A stretch of DNA of 55,000 nucleotides, from assembly GCA_963575745.1 (NCBI GenBank), contig CAUYUJ010019255.1, forward strand, positions 1 to 55,000, read 5' to 3'. Of this stretch, positions 29,419 to 40,659 are shown piece by piece. Position 1 is the stretch's first letter. The number at the start of each line of letters is the position of its first letter. The notes beneath the pieces were generated by a model that saw only the letters and a program-made list of their open reading frames with translations, made no database searches and was not told the DNA's origin. The position numbers and the translations under genes were made by a program. Source of the stretch: Prorocentrum cordatum. Lineage: Eukaryota > Sar > Dinophyceae > Prorocentrales > Prorocentraceae.

Positions 29419-29591
29419 CGAGGAGCATGTCCGTGCACCCTGCGAACACAAAAAAAGACACGCGCGAAACCGACAGCATGCACAGTGCATGCGAATTTGT
29501 GCGACAGGCCCAGCGTGCGCCATGAATGGCAGGTGGCGCATGCCATTGCCAATGAGCGCGCATCTGTGCCGTCCTACAGTCGGCCCTGATC

Positions 29592-29716
29592 AGTAGGTCG
29601 ACCCTGCCATCTCAAGGGTGCCCTTGTGTCCTGTGTCTGGCGACCCATGCCTCCTACAGTTCTATGGCAATGTGGCCCTCGGAAGGGTCTTGTGTCCTCT
29701 CACATGCCCTGTCCGA
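29592..29716 (+). repeat. Dispersed ~125-bp repeat A, copy 2
   Basis: Partner of 9448-9580. Shared blocks in order include ACCCTGCCA, TCAAGGGT, TTGTGTCCTG and ATGGCAATGTGGCCCTCGGA. Confidence 0.8.
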
Positions 29717-31120
29717 TCAATGCCGACTGTACATCTATTTGCGCACTCGCCAGTGTTTGCAGCCGCAGATTTGGCGGCATTGCGCAGCCCTGCTGGTCTT
29801 CACGGTCGATTGTCTACTAATCTTCATCGTGTTCGTCTTGTTCTTTCGTCGCCGTTTCTCTCGGGAGAGTTCGAGTTAGAGATTCGTTGCCGTTTACGGT
29901 GGGGAACTTTGTGCCGCATTGATTGCTCAAGGTCATTTCCTCCGTGCTTGAGGGGTGGGGACAAGTGTCGCACACAGTGTGAAGCGAGGGGACTCTTCAT
30001 GCAAGTGTCCGTAGGTGTATGGGGACTGGTGCCCTGCCACATGCTTCCCGTGCCTTCGTGATCTCGGGGCTCCTGGGCTTGAGGACTACCACAATTGTTC
30101 AGGGAACGCTGGATCGAGGGGAGATGGCTCAGTGTTGGTGCGTTCGTTTTGGCACGTCGATCTCCGTTTCCCTCCCACCGGCCTCTCATTGCGACCCCGG
30201 TCCGACATAGTGGCGGGCGGACGAATTTTGGTACCACGGGGGGTCCTCAGGCAGCACGCTGTCGCGAAATGCCCTGCCAGAGTCGCATTTCTGTTGCCAT
30301 CAGGAGAGGGAGCGCCTGGAACTCGAGCGGCTCAAGAAGGAGGACCCTGAAGGCTACGAGCTGCGGATAAAAGAGAAAGAGGAAGCGAGCGTGATTGCAG
30401 CTGCTGCAGCTGCCAGCCTTGCGCGGCTTGTGCTTGCAGACAGTTGGGGGGTGGGAAGGCGGGACAGACGCCAGAGCAGTGCGCGTTTCAAGCGGTCAGC
30501 ACTACATGTCATTCAACATTTGGCTATAGAGCACCACCAGCAAGACCCGGGTGCTTCCATGGCAGTCGCAGAGGGCCACAACCGATCATAAGGGGTAAAT
30601 GAATTCCCATGGGGCCCGAGCCCCAGCGCAGTCTACCTGTCACAGCGTCTCAGAAACTCCCACGATGCTTAAGCCCCAGGGCATTCAGTCCCTCGCGACA
30701 GAACATACATTGGTTTCCTTTTCGTTACGATCTCATCCTCTGCCCTTTAGTCTCACAAGATACGTCAAGGTCCCAAGATGATCCAAGGAAGCCTAAGAGG
30801 CCCCGATACGTTCCCGTCGGGGCCAAGTAGCCCCTAGAAGTTTCTAAGATAATCTCAGTTGCAGGAGCATTGTTGTGCTTGTCATGTTCTGTCCCATGTG
30901 GTCCAGAGCAGCGGAAATCTGCAGGGATCGACAGTTGTGACGGACGAGGAGCAGGAGGCTCAGCCGAAAACGAAGCCTCCTCTATGGATGTACCTGCGTG
31001 CTGACGGCGGGCAGGTCGCGCCTGGATTGCAGGTGCCATTTGGATCTCTGCCCCCCTGCAGGGGCGCCAAAACAACCGCGCTTTGCGCCTCGCGGTCTGG
31101 ACTGCAGGGCTGTCCTTCTC
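29717..31120. other. Stretch with no supported gene
   Basis: Mixed sequence near 50-60 percent GC with short overlapping frames only. I see no repeat, RNA gene or recognisable domain. Confidence 0.5.
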
Positions 31121-31124
31121 CAGG

Positions 31125-31182
31125 GGCTCCTCCTCCTCCTCCTCCTCCTCTTCCTCCTCCTCCTCCTCCTCCTCCTCCTCCT
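31125..31182. repeat. (CTC)n microsatellite
   Basis: CTCCTC run with one TTC interruption. Confidence 0.9.
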
Positions 31183-31857
31183 CAGCGACCGTGCGGCGCG
31201 CATCGCGCGGCGCGAACCGCGAAACTGGTCGACCAGCATTGGTTCTTGCGAGCAGGAAGGGGGGGGGCAGGTTCGAGGTTCCGGTCTCCAGGGGCCGTTG
31301 CCGGTCCCAGGAACCGTCAAAATCGGATCTGGGGGTGAACGAGTGATCGTTTTCTTATTCACTGTTTTGCCGATCGGCGTGGGCCCTCGAACCCCCTCCC
31401 CCCCCTCCATGGAGTAGATCTTGGCTGTCTTTGGCGTCTGGTTCGAGCAGGTGGAGTCTCCCCCAGAGGACGCACTGCTGCAAACAGTCGCATTCATCAG
31501 AGGTCCAGAGCCAGGCCCCCTCCCCTCCCCCCCCCTTCCGCCCAATGTCGAAACGCCGAATCAGAAAACGTCCAATTGCACCGCGTGAGCCCCGGGAGGG
31601 GTCTGGGGACCGATTTTGAACGCAATCGTCTCCATCCCCTCGTCTTGACATATTTCCTCGGGGCCGTCCAGTTCAGAGCCCCCCGGCCGCTCCCAAGAGT
31701 CCAGGCCCGTGCTGCTTCCACCCCGTGGTGTGTGGCCCAGCCTGGCCACTGCTGGCCAGAGGTGTGCCCTCCAGTGGCCCCGGTGGCTGGCGGCAGCCCC
31801 CTCCTCGACCAGCAGGGGCTGCCAAGGCATGCGGAGAGGCGTCCAGGCTCTCGTCAT
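31183..31857. other. Stretch with no supported gene
   Basis: GC-rich mixed DNA with short G and C runs; nothing recognisable. Confidence 0.5.
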
Positions 31858-32000
31858 CCACTCCTCCTCCTCCTCCTCCTCCTCCTCCTCCTCCTCCTCC
31901 TCCTCCTCCTTCTTTTGGGCACGCTCGACCTCCCCCTCCTCTTCCTTCTCCTCCTCCTCCTCCTCCCTCCCCCTCTCCTACTCCTCCCCCTCTCCTTCGC
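31858..32000. repeat. (CTC)n pyrimidine repeat
   Basis: Pure CTC to about 31911, then degenerate C/T-rich sequence. Confidence 0.9.
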
Positions 32001-32246
32001 CTGCCTCTCCCGCGCCCGTGGGACCTGCCCGGTGCCTGTGACGGGTGCCCCTGGAGGTCCCGCAGAGCGGCGGCCGGGTGCAAGTCGGCGCGCGCTTCGG
32101 GGCCGCGCCGAGGGGGGCGGTGCTTCGAGGGGGCGGGTCTCGCGAGGGGCGGAGCTGCTCCGCCGGGAGAGCTCTGCCCCCGCGGGGTGGCGCCAGCAGC
32201 CGCAGCCTCGGGACGGGCACCCTCGAGGCTTCCACTCGGCGAAGGC

Positions 32247-32379
32247 GTTCGGCCATGACGAGCGACGACGAGCGACAGCGAGCGACGACGACGACGACGA
32301 CGACGACAGTAACAGCGACGACGACGATGACGACGACGGCGACGACGACGGCGACGAGGAGGACGACGACCGACGACGA

Positions 32380-32422
<43 letters not shown>

Positions 32423-32515
32423 CGACGACCGACGACCGACGACGACGGCGACGACGACGACCGACGACCTACGATCGACGACGAAAAACGACGAGGTCGA
32501 CGGCGGGCTCGAGGG
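32247..32515. repeat. (GAC)n triplet repeat, short block
   Basis: GACGAC repeats with GGC and GAG variants. Same motif class as the 40.7-45.5 kb satellite, without its conserved islands. Confidence 0.92.
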
Positions 32516-33315
32516 GGTGACGCCCAGGGAGGCCGCCTCAGGTTCGGAGTTCGCTCGGTCACTTACTGGCCTTTTTCCCTGGGAGCGCCCTGTGCACCTT
32601 GGCGCAGTTAGTATCAGCCAGTTTTTTTTCCGATTACGGTAGCATGCGTCAAGGCTTTGGCTATGTCTGCGTTTGTTGTGGCAGCGGTTCCTGTTGCTCG
32701 CCCACATGGGGCGCTCAAATGGAGCACGTGGATAAAAGACATGCGACCGAATACCTTTGTCTGTTTCGCAGCTTCCCTCTCGAGGCCATCCAGAACTACG
32801 CGCGTAGAGGAGAGGCAGGCATGCCTCGCACGTGCAGAGCTGATAACACGACGCATATAATAACGCGACACGCCCTGCCAGGGCAGTAGGGAGCAGCATT
32901 AGACGCGTCTGCCCATCTCTCCCCTCCACCAGAGCCCTCCTCCTACTCCCTTCCTTGCCCCCCTGTCTTACTCCCACCCTCCTCCCCCACAGCCTTATTC
33001 CCTACCGTATTCCTGACTGGTGTAAGCCCCCACTCTCTTCCTAGCTGGCCGATAGCTCCGCAATGCAGGTCGTTCCATCTTGCTTGCAAGCGACGGTGCA
33101 GACGCAACGCTTTTCTCTCAACGTGGACGTTTTGACGTGGACGTTGCAACATGTGTGGCAGCAGCGGGACGGGGCGTGCTCCCCGCGCCACGGGGCGACA
33201 TGTCGCTCTTGCCTCGGAGCCGCGGTATTTTTTCCCGGAGAGTTTTGGGCTCCCGCTCGGGCGCGGCGCGCTGTTCTCTCGCGGATCCGTTGGCGCGCGA
33301 GTCGCCACCCACCCA
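32516..33315. other. Stretch with no supported gene
   Basis: Mixed sequence. A plus frame at 32599-32889 contains closely spaced Cys and His residues (CVCCGSGSCC, then HVDKRH), but no zinc-finger spacing fits well. Not called as a gene. Confidence 0.4.
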
Positions 33316-33455
33316 ACCAAGCCACCCCAGCCCAACCCGAAGGCCTCAATTTGCCCTCCGTTCCCAGCGGGGAAGCATGGGAAACAACAAGCATGGAACC
33401 CGTCCCTCCCCCCCCAACCGGGAATTCGGGTCTTCGGTTTGGGTTGGGGTGGTCT
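33316..33455. mobile_element. MITE-like element D, copy 1
   Basis: Terminal inverted repeats CCACCCCAGCCCAACCCGAAG (left) and CTTCGGTTTGGGTTGGGGTGG (right) flank about 90 bp. The same internal order (TTGCCCTCC, then ATGGAACCCGT, then CAACC..AATTCGGGTC) is found at 46719-46862. Confidence 0.85.
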
Positions 33456-33545
33456 GGCAGGTAGTCAGAGCGGACGAAGCTGTCGTTCTCGTCGCCTCGG
33501 CGCCGCGCAGATTTCTCGCTCGAAGGTGGCGTTCCCGCCCTTGGC

Positions 33546-33704
33546 TCAAGTCGGGCCTGTCCCTCTACAGGAGGAATATTCAAAGATAGCCAAGGAATGG
33601 TCAGGGGACGATGTTTCTATCATTTTCGATTACTTTCGAATCTGTTTGGACTATTGTTTGTTGTTACTGCAACATCCGCCTGTAGGAGGACATGCCCGAC
33701 CTAA
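33546..33704. mobile_element. MITE-like element C, copy 2
   Basis: Same terminal repeats as 28748-28894: GTCGGGCCTGTCCCTCTAC, then AGGAGGAAT, and at the other end ATCCGCCTGTAGGAGGACATG, then CCCGAC. The interiors are AT-rich and only weakly alike. It is flanked by a 24-bp direct repeat (33520-33543 and 33705-33728, one mismatch), much longer than the 8-bp duplication of copy 1. Confidence 0.85.
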
Positions 33705-33728
33705 TCGAAGGTGGCGCTCCCGCCCTTG

Positions 33729-34313
33729 TGCGCGCGGCGCATGGCTTTCTGCCTCCCTCGAGCCGGCGGGGGGCGGGGCCGCGCACGCGAGCGGGCGCCT
33801 CGTCGTCCTCTCGCCCGAGCGCCGTGCAGATTTCTCCGGCAGCAGATCATGGGAGCCCGGTGTACCCATCGGTCGTTGAAAGTATCAAGCAGTGGCGAAG
33901 CGTCCTGGCTCGTCGATTATAGGCCTACCAAACAATGTTCTAATATTATAAGACCTTTTTGCTGGTGTGCACGAAATGTTCTAAACACATTTCTGGTTGA
34001 GACCGTCTTGTTTTAGCGTCAAGTTCATGTTCTAAGAACATGTGTTTTGTTATTCGAACACTTTGGGTTTAAAGAGCATGTCGTGGTAGGACTATAGGAA
34101 TGCCAAGACGGTCGGTCCCTGCTCACAAGTAGGTACTTCAGGTTTCCCAGATTCCAATCTACTCTAAGCGCCTTCCCACTTCAATGATCGAGTGGCTTCA
34201 GCTTTTCCGTCCTCCTTGAGGGGCAGACGGAGCCCAATCTATTTTCAACGCCTTCCTACTTCATGTTTCCTGCTTCTTCCGACCGATGGGCACCTTCTGA
34301 GTTCCGTCTTTAG
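33729..34313. other. Stretch with no supported gene
   Basis: Includes an AT-richer segment (33905-34085) with several ATGTTCTAA words and a near-palindrome CATGTTCT-A-AGAACATG at 34026-34042. No gene is recognised. Confidence 0.5.
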
Positions 34314-34440
34314 CGTCGATTAGCGTCGATTCGCGTCGATTGGCGTCTGGAAGTCGATGAGATGTGCCGATCTAGCGTCGGCTAGCGTCGATTGGCGTCG
34401 ATTTGGCGTCGATTTGGCGTCGACTGAGCGTCGATTAGTG
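34314..34440. repeat. ~12-bp GCGTCGATT minisatellite
   Basis: Ten or so imperfect copies of TTGGCGTCGATT and TTAGCGTCGATT, interrupted once near 34350-34372. Confidence 0.85.
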
Positions 34441-35308
34441 TTGCTTCGCAAGAGCCGACAGTGTGGTGTGGGAGGCTCCCGATGAGTTGCCACCGAAGCT
34501 TTTCGCCTGGGGGAGGCGCTCCCTCGGGGGCGCGGCGCAGGCTTCGCTCGCCGAGCCGTCCGAGAGCGGCGGCAGCAGCGGAGCCGCGCGAGAGCGGGCA
34601 GAGTGCAGTCCTCCCCCGAGCGCCGCGCACTCGGTGTGCGTGAGAGCGGCAGTGCTGTTTCGGCGCGGTTCGTGCTAAGATGGTGCTCTCGCCGCAAGGC
34701 CACGCAAGGGTGTTTCGAAGTGCCATTTGTGTTCACTGGCGGCCCGCACTTTTCTTTCTTCGCCGAGTCGTCGGAGGCGGGGCCGCGAAAGAGCGCCTTC
34801 CGTTCGCTAGATTCGAGCGCGTTCCAGCCCCCAAATCAACGCTTGCCACAGCGGGTTCTTGTTTTCTGGGACGGAGGGTGGAGATGGGCGGGGCCCGCTG
34901 ACGCGGTCCACCTGGCAATACTCCCATTGGGCCACCTGGCCTGCAGAACCTACCAGCTTCGGGATGCTCCGTCCTACCTTTTCAGACAATGCGAAGCCCG
35001 CAGCTCCGAGCTCCGAGGAGGACATAACGATGCCAGTGCCCTTCCCCCCGTTGCTGCCTTGTTGGGCCTCCCGCGGGGGCCCTTGTCGTCACTGCTGGGT
35101 TTGCCCCGGGATCCTGGCCAGAGGGCGAGGGGCGAGCAGCGGCGTCGCAACCAGTACTTATGCTCCTCTGACCCTGGAGCAAGTACCACCTTTGGCTCCG
35201 AGAGGGGCCGAGGTTTCCTTGGGCTCGTCTTCGGGCGTTCCCTGGGCGCCCCTCCTTCGGATGCCACTCCTGGGAGGTAAGCTCTAACTTTGCCTTGGTC
35301 CGAAATCC
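34441..35308. other. Stretch with no supported gene
   Basis: GC-rich mixed sequence with overlapping frames on both strands. No domain is recognised. Confidence 0.5.
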
Positions 35309-35388
35309 GGCGTAATCCCGAATCCCGTTTAATCCCGCTTAATCTGGCATAGTCCCGCTTAATCCGGCTTGATCCCGCTTGATCCGCG
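35309..35388. repeat. ~10-bp AATCCCGCTT minisatellite
   Basis: About seven imperfect copies of TTAATCCCGC and TTGATCCCGC type. Confidence 0.8.
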
Positions 35389-35739
35389 GCCCAATTTGGC
35401 GCTGCAGCCCCCCAATGGTGCTTAATTCTCCCTGACCCTTCCGACGAAGACCTCCTAGTAGTTGCCTCCCAACCCTCCTACCGATGAAATTTCAACCTGG
35501 GTTCCCTTCTGTCCCTGGGGCCCGATCCCTCCGGGCCCCATCTTCGAACCGCCAGCACAAGTTGCCCCCCAAGAGGCCGGCGGGGTCAACGCTGGTGTGC
35601 CCAGCGCTTCTGGGGTCAGCCGGGCAGGTCGGGCCCGGTCGGGCGTCGTGAGGGTTCCGCGAGCATGTCGACGGGGAACGGTGCGCTCTTTCACCTTCCT
35701 CCCATCTCTCTGCGCCTGCCGCCTCCTGCCTCACCTGAT

Positions 35740-35992
35740 GGTGCGTCTCCCCCCTCTCCCGCGTCTCCTCCTGCTGCTCCTCCTCCTCTTCCCCTCCGCG
35801 CTTCGCCCCCCCCCCCCCCCTCCTTATTTCCCTCTGCTTTCTCCTCCCCTTCCTCCCCCTCCTTTCTTCCGCCCTGCTGCTTCTTCTCCTCCTCCTCCTC
35901 CTCCTCCTCCTCTTCTTCTTCTTCTTCTTCCTCTTCTTCCTCTTCCTCCCCCTCCTTTTTTTTCTCCTTCTTCTGCTCCTCCTCCCCCCACG
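35740..35992. repeat. Pyrimidine tract (CTC/TTC)
   Basis: Almost pure C/T sequence including (CTC)n and (TTC)n runs. A purine tract follows at 36060-36380, so the two can pair as loose inverted partners. Confidence 0.85.
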
Positions 35993-36059
35993 CGTTGACA
36001 TCGCCAGGATATCAGGCGGCATAACGAGGAGCAGAGAAAACAAGAGAGGCCCGCGGAAG

Positions 36060-36385
36060 AAGAGGGGGGCCGGGGGAATGAAGAGTGAGGAGGCGACAGG
36101 GAGGGAGGAGGGATGAGCGAGCAGGGAGAAGGGACGAATGACGAGGGGGAGGGGGGAGGAAGGAGGGAGGGAGGGAAAGATGAAGACGGAGGGTGAGGGG
36201 AGGGGGGGATATGAGGGAGGCATGAGGGAGGGACGGAGGGAGGGAGGGAGGGAGGAGGAGGAGGAAGAGGCGGAGGAGGGTAAGGAGCAGCAGCAGGAGC
36301 AAGAGAAGGAGCAGGAGCATCAGGAGGAGGAGGAGGATGAGGAGGAGGAGGAGGAAGAGGGGGAGGAGGAGGGGGAGCAGCAACA
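36060..36385. repeat. Purine tract (GAG/GGGA)
   Basis: GGGAGGGAGG and (GAG)n tracts, complementary in class to the pyrimidine tract at 35740-35992. Confidence 0.85.
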
Positions 36386-36719
36386 TGTATGGTGTTCTCG
36401 GTCCATTGGAGGTTGAAAGCAAGAGGGTGACCAGGATTATAGATGGAGAAGGAACATTCGAAGGAATACAACATGCATAATGAGGGATCGCGACGAGGCG
36501 GGGGTGGATCAGGAACAGCAGCACCATAACGTGAGAGAAGTCGACGGAGGACGATGGTGTTGATGCTGATGCTGATGAGGAGGCAGGGGAGAATATGTGG
36601 AGATTTCTGAAAGCGGCATTACTTAGGAAAGCGAGCGAAATAGCTGGAAGTGGATACGCTGGTTGATGATACTTATGGGGGGAGGAGAATGATCAGGACA
36701 GGGGGATACTTACGATATC

Positions 36720-37005
36720 GACGATGCTGCTGATGTTGATGATTATGTTGATAATGATGATGCTGCTGATGCTGCTGATGCTGATGATGGTTACTGCGAT
36801 GATGATGCTGTTGCTGCTGATGCTGATGCTGATGCTGATGATGACGATTCTGATGGTGGTGGTGGTGACGGCGACGACGACGACGATACTGATGATCATT
36901 CTGACGGTGACGATGGTGATGCTGATTGTGGTGATGATTGTGATTATGATGGCGATGTTGATGTTGGTGACCATGGTGATGATGGTGACGCTGGTTATTC
37001 TGGTC
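36720..37005. repeat. (GAT/GCT/GGT)n triplet repeat
   Basis: Imperfect GATGCTGATGATG repeats with a short GACGACGACG stretch in the middle. Confidence 0.9.
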
Positions 37006-37044
37006 GGGGAAGATAGGTGGGATGGGCGAGCGACCTGACACCTT

Positions 37045-37265
37045 ACAAGCATGCAGCAGCTTCAAGGATGGAGGGCGGGTTGTTTTCAGAATGCGGCTCT
37101 GGCCTTAGCGTCGCGCACATTTAATTTTAACGTGTGCAACATGCTCAAGTATGGAGGGCGGTGACTTTTTCAACATGTGACTTTCGCTTGCGCGCCGCGC
37201 GCATTCGACTTACAAGCGTGCAGCATCTTCAGGGGTTCGTAGGCAGGAACGTTGTTCTGGCGCAG
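37045..37265 (-). repeat. Satellite B, inverted cluster
   Basis: Three units of about 80 bp. They start at ACAAGCATGCAGCAGCTTCA, GTGCAACATGCTCAAG and ACAAGCGTGCAGCATCTTCA, and the first two continue GGATGGAGGGCGG. Read on the minus strand they match the 24.2-25.8 kb satellite. Confidence 0.7.
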
Positions 37266-37790
37266 ACTAGGAACGTCGGGGCGCAGCATTTGCGTGGACG
37301 GCGCTGACGTCCCAGGAGTTGTGTTTTGACACCATTAGACGGCTTTTTCAATGGAGCACTTCCCGCTGTGAGTCTGCCGCCGTGCGTTGTGCACGTTGAG
37401 GCGTGGGAGAATACCAGGGTCTGCCTGGCTGGGTGTCTGTCATTTTCTAAGCCCCCCCCCCCCTCGACGCACCCAGCTGCATGCATCGCCCCCTCTTCCC
37501 GAGGCCAAATTCTTCCGCGAACGACAACAGGTTCGCGCTCCCGAGGCCCAGCTGCCTCCAAGATGGCCCAATACCGGTCCAGGACTGGCCACGTTGGCCT
37601 CAAGACGGCCTCGGATGGTTTCAACACGGCCCGCGAGACCGTCAAGGCGTCCAAAAAGAGCCCCAAGAACCGTCCCATGAGGACCTGGAGAGGATGACCT
37701 CATTGACTTTCTTTCGGTTTTGCCCACGACATTCTCAGTGGGGTTCTTGTTTTCCTGGCCCCCCCCCCGCACAGATCTCACGCCTCACAC
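37266..37790. other. Stretch with no supported gene
   Basis: Mixed sequence with a C run near 37452-37464 and another near 37761. Nothing recognisable. Confidence 0.5.
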
Positions 37791-37799
37791 CCCCCGCTC

Positions 37800-38558
37800 T
37801 TCCTTCATGCTTTCACACTCACACCTACCATCACCATCACACCACCATCGTCATCACTATCACCATCCCATCATGACCATCGACCATCATCATCACCATC
37901 ACCACCGCACACTCACACACCCACCACAGCACTCACCCACACTCTTACACGCACGCGCACCCTCTCGCACTCTCTCCCCCTTTCACACGCACACACCACA
38001 CATACTGGTCTTGAGGAAGCGGGCGTCATCATCATCAAACATCTCATCATCAACATGATCATTCGCATTATCACCTTCATCATTACCACTGTCGTCGTCA
38101 ACATCACAATCGCCATCACACTCACCACTATCATCATCATCATCATCATCATCAGCATCACCATCATCATTACCATCACCACCACCATCATCATAATCAT
38201 CATCATCATCATCAACACCATCACCATCACCATCATCATAATCAGCATCATCACCATCGCATCCGCATCACCATCACCATCAGCGTCATCATCACCATCA
38301 TCAGCAACAGCATCATCATCACACTTACATCATCAGAATCACCATCACCATCACCACCATCATTATCCTCATCATTGCCCTCATCATCATCCTCATTATT
38401 ATCATCACCGCCGCCATCATCACACTCATCATCAGCATCAACAGTATCATTAACATCACAACCACCATCCTCATCATCGTCACCAGCATCAGAGTCATCA
38501 TCATCACCGTCATCACCATCACCATCACCATCACCATCACCATCACCATCACCATCAC

Positions 38559-38594
<36 letters not shown>

Positions 38595-38625
38595 TGCCAT
38601 CATCAGCACCACCGCCTCTGGTACA
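37800..38625. repeat. (CAT/CAC)n triplet repeat
   Basis: CATCAT and CATCAC repeats, with a CACACTCA-rich stretch at about 37905-38000. Poly-His, poly-Ile and poly-Ser frames are artefacts of the triplet. Confidence 0.93.
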
Positions 38626-38649
38626 CACATGTTTATCACCCCCTAGTAA

Positions 38650-38995
38650 TCATGTATGTTTTTTTCAATTGAAGGGCCCCTTCCCGGGGCTCGCACACTG
38701 CTTTGTACCAGGAAACGTCTTCCTCCTCAAACTACGCCCCTGGCCCTTGGTTTACAATAACAAAGGCTCCCGCCTGATATTTCCTAGCAATTTACCGAGG
38801 AATCGTGCTCTCGCTAGAGACTTCCTTTCAATAAATCGCGCTCTCGCCTGTGACTTCTTCGCAATTTATTCAGGCGCCACGCCCTCGCCATTCAGGAATG
38901 ACGCTCTCGCCTGGGACTTCCTCAGAATTTACTTAGGAACCGCGCTCTCGCCTGAGACTTCCTAGCGAATTCTGCAGGACTTACGCATTCGCGTA
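38650..38995 (+). repeat. 345-bp tandem duplication, unit 1
   Basis: Starts TTTTTCAATTGAAGGGCCCC, contains CGCCCCTGGCCC, GGTTTACAA and GGCTCCCGCCTGATAT, then several ~45-bp subrepeats of CGCGCTCTCGCCTGAGACTT. The landmark CAATTGAAG is at 38666 and again at 39011. Confidence 0.88.
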
Positions 38996-38999
38996 ACAG

Positions 39000-39310
39000 A
39001 CGTGTTTTCTCAATTGAAGTGCCCTTCACGGGACTCGCTGTGTTTTTACTTGGGGAAAGTTTTCCTGCTCAAGCTGTGCCCCTGGCCCCCTGTTTACAAC
39101 AACAACGGCTCCCGCCTGATATCTCCCCCCCAATTATTCTCAAATCGCGCTCTCGCGCGGGACTTCCTCATGCTTTCATGCAGGAGTCACAATTTCGCGA
39201 AGGACATTCTTGCAGTTTATTCAGACGTCACGCCCTCGACACTCAGGAATCACGCTCTCGCTGTTCTTTAAGATTTATGGGGGAATCGCGCTATCGGTCG
39301 TGTCTTCCCC
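39000..39310 (+). repeat. 345-bp tandem duplication, unit 2
   Basis: Same order as unit 1: CAATTGAAG at 39011, GTGCCCCTGGCCC, TGTTTACAA, GGCTCCCGCCTGATAT, then the short CGCGCTCTCGC subrepeats. Confidence 0.88.
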
Positions 39311-39397
39311 GCGGGCCCCGTTGGATGTCCGGGCCCGCGGGGAGGCCTGCGGGGGGGGCCGCTGCCATCGGTGCTGGCCTGGGGACCTGCAACAAAA

Positions 39398-39573
39398 AAA
39401 GGTATACACGTAAACTTTTCGCGCTCCGCGCGGATTTCTTGGATCTGCGCTGGGAACCCCCTGGCGGCGCCTCCGGCGCCGCCCCTGGCGCGCTCCGCGC
39501 GCCAGGGAGGGGGGGTCCAGCGCAGATCCAAGAAATCCGCGCGGAGCGCCACCAGTTTATGTTTATGCCGTTT
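39398..39573. mobile_element. T-shaped palindromic element, copy 2
   Basis: Same design as 7303-7476. Arms read GCGCTCCGCGCGGATTTCTT and complement; the two inner hairpins GGCGGCGCC-TCC-GGCGCCGCC and CCTGGCGCGC-TCC-GCGCGCCAGG are identical to copy 1. A (TTC)n tract follows at 39575-39640. Confidence 0.92.
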
Positions 39574-39640
39574 CTTCTTTTTCTTTTTCTTCTTCTTCTT
39601 CTTCTTTTTCTTATTCTTCTTCTTCTTCTCACATTCTCCC

Positions 39641-40083
39641 GCTAACCTCAAGAGGTCATGTGAATGACACGTCCCAAGATCTCCAGGATTTGTCTTATAG
39701 GAGAGAGAGGTACCCATACCGCTACCCTCTGCTCGTTTTCCCCTTTTTGGGTTTCCTGGGAGGCCCTCGTCGCCATCACTGGATTCGCCTCGAAATTCTG
39801 GTCAGAACGCACCCCGGGAGAGGCCCAGGGAGTAGCGGTGTCGGTAGCCTTTGGTTTCCCCAGATGTCCTGATGTTCTTCAGTGGCGGCACAAGCGAGGG
39901 CCTCCAGGCGCTCTCTGGAAATCCTGAGTCGTATCCTGAGGCAGCCCTGCCACGACAGCATCCCCTCCCTCTCCCTGCCCCGCAGGAGAAGTCGCGAGCT
40001 CGACCCCCCCTCACGTCCTCTCCCTCCCTCTCCCCTCCTCCCCTCCTTCCTTTCCTCCCCTCCCCCCTCCGCGGGAATGTGCG
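39641..40083. other. Stretch with no supported gene
   Basis: Mixed then C-rich sequence. Nothing recognisable. Confidence 0.5.
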
Positions 40084-40088
40084 CGCGC

Positions 40089-40126
<38 letters not shown>

Positions 40127-40160
40127 GCGTGTGTGTGGTGTGTGTGTGTGTGTGTGTGTG
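40084..40160. repeat. (GT)n microsatellite
   Basis: GCGCGCG followed by long GT runs with GCGTGTGCG and GGTGTG interruptions. Confidence 0.95.
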
Positions 40161-40468
40161 CCGGTCCGCGCCTGCTGTGTCCACGGTCGTTTGCCGTTGC
40201 TCGTCCTCCTCCCCTTCTGCCGCCGTGCGGGAAGCCCCACGGTTTGTGCGTGTATTACCCTCCGCGCTGTCCACGCTGCGCGCTCCGTGTCTCGCGCTGC
40301 CGTGGTGAGCATCTCCCACGGTATCGCGTGTCCCCTCCCCGCCGTCCATGCCCGGATGGTTGATGCCGGAAGGGCCGAGCGATGTTCGAGGGCCCAGCCG
40401 CCGCGCGTATTGTCTGACGCGTTCTCCGCCTCGCCGCCGCGCGCGAGGCCACTGCCGCACACAATCGA

Positions 40469-40565
40469 GGAAGAAACAACGCCATCAACATACACTCTTG
40501 GCCCTCCTTGCGGATTTCTTGGATCCGCGCGGAGCGCCAGCAGTTTATGTTCATGGCGTTCTTCC
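40469..40565. mobile_element. T-shaped palindromic element, compact copy
   Basis: Arms AACGCCATCAACATACACT and AGTTTATGTTCATGGCGTT with GGAGCGCCAGC and CTTGCGGATT inside, centred on TTCTTGG. The central two hairpins of the other copies are missing, so this is an internally deleted copy. Confidence 0.82.
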
Positions 40566-40659
40566 ATCTTCTGAACAAGTGTGTGTATGTGGCCGCAGGC
40601 TGCACAACGCGGCTCTGGAGAGGAAGCTGAAGGAGGAGGCCCGGGAGCGGGGCGAGACG

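Noticed and set aside
32599-32889. Cys/His-rich 96-residue frame as a zinc-finger protein
   Set aside because: Cys and His spacing fits no known finger and there is no supporting context.
33540-33550. TTGGCTCAAG, a 10-nt match to the leader 3' end
   Set aside because: Too short to be significant in 55 kb and not preceded by leader sequence.
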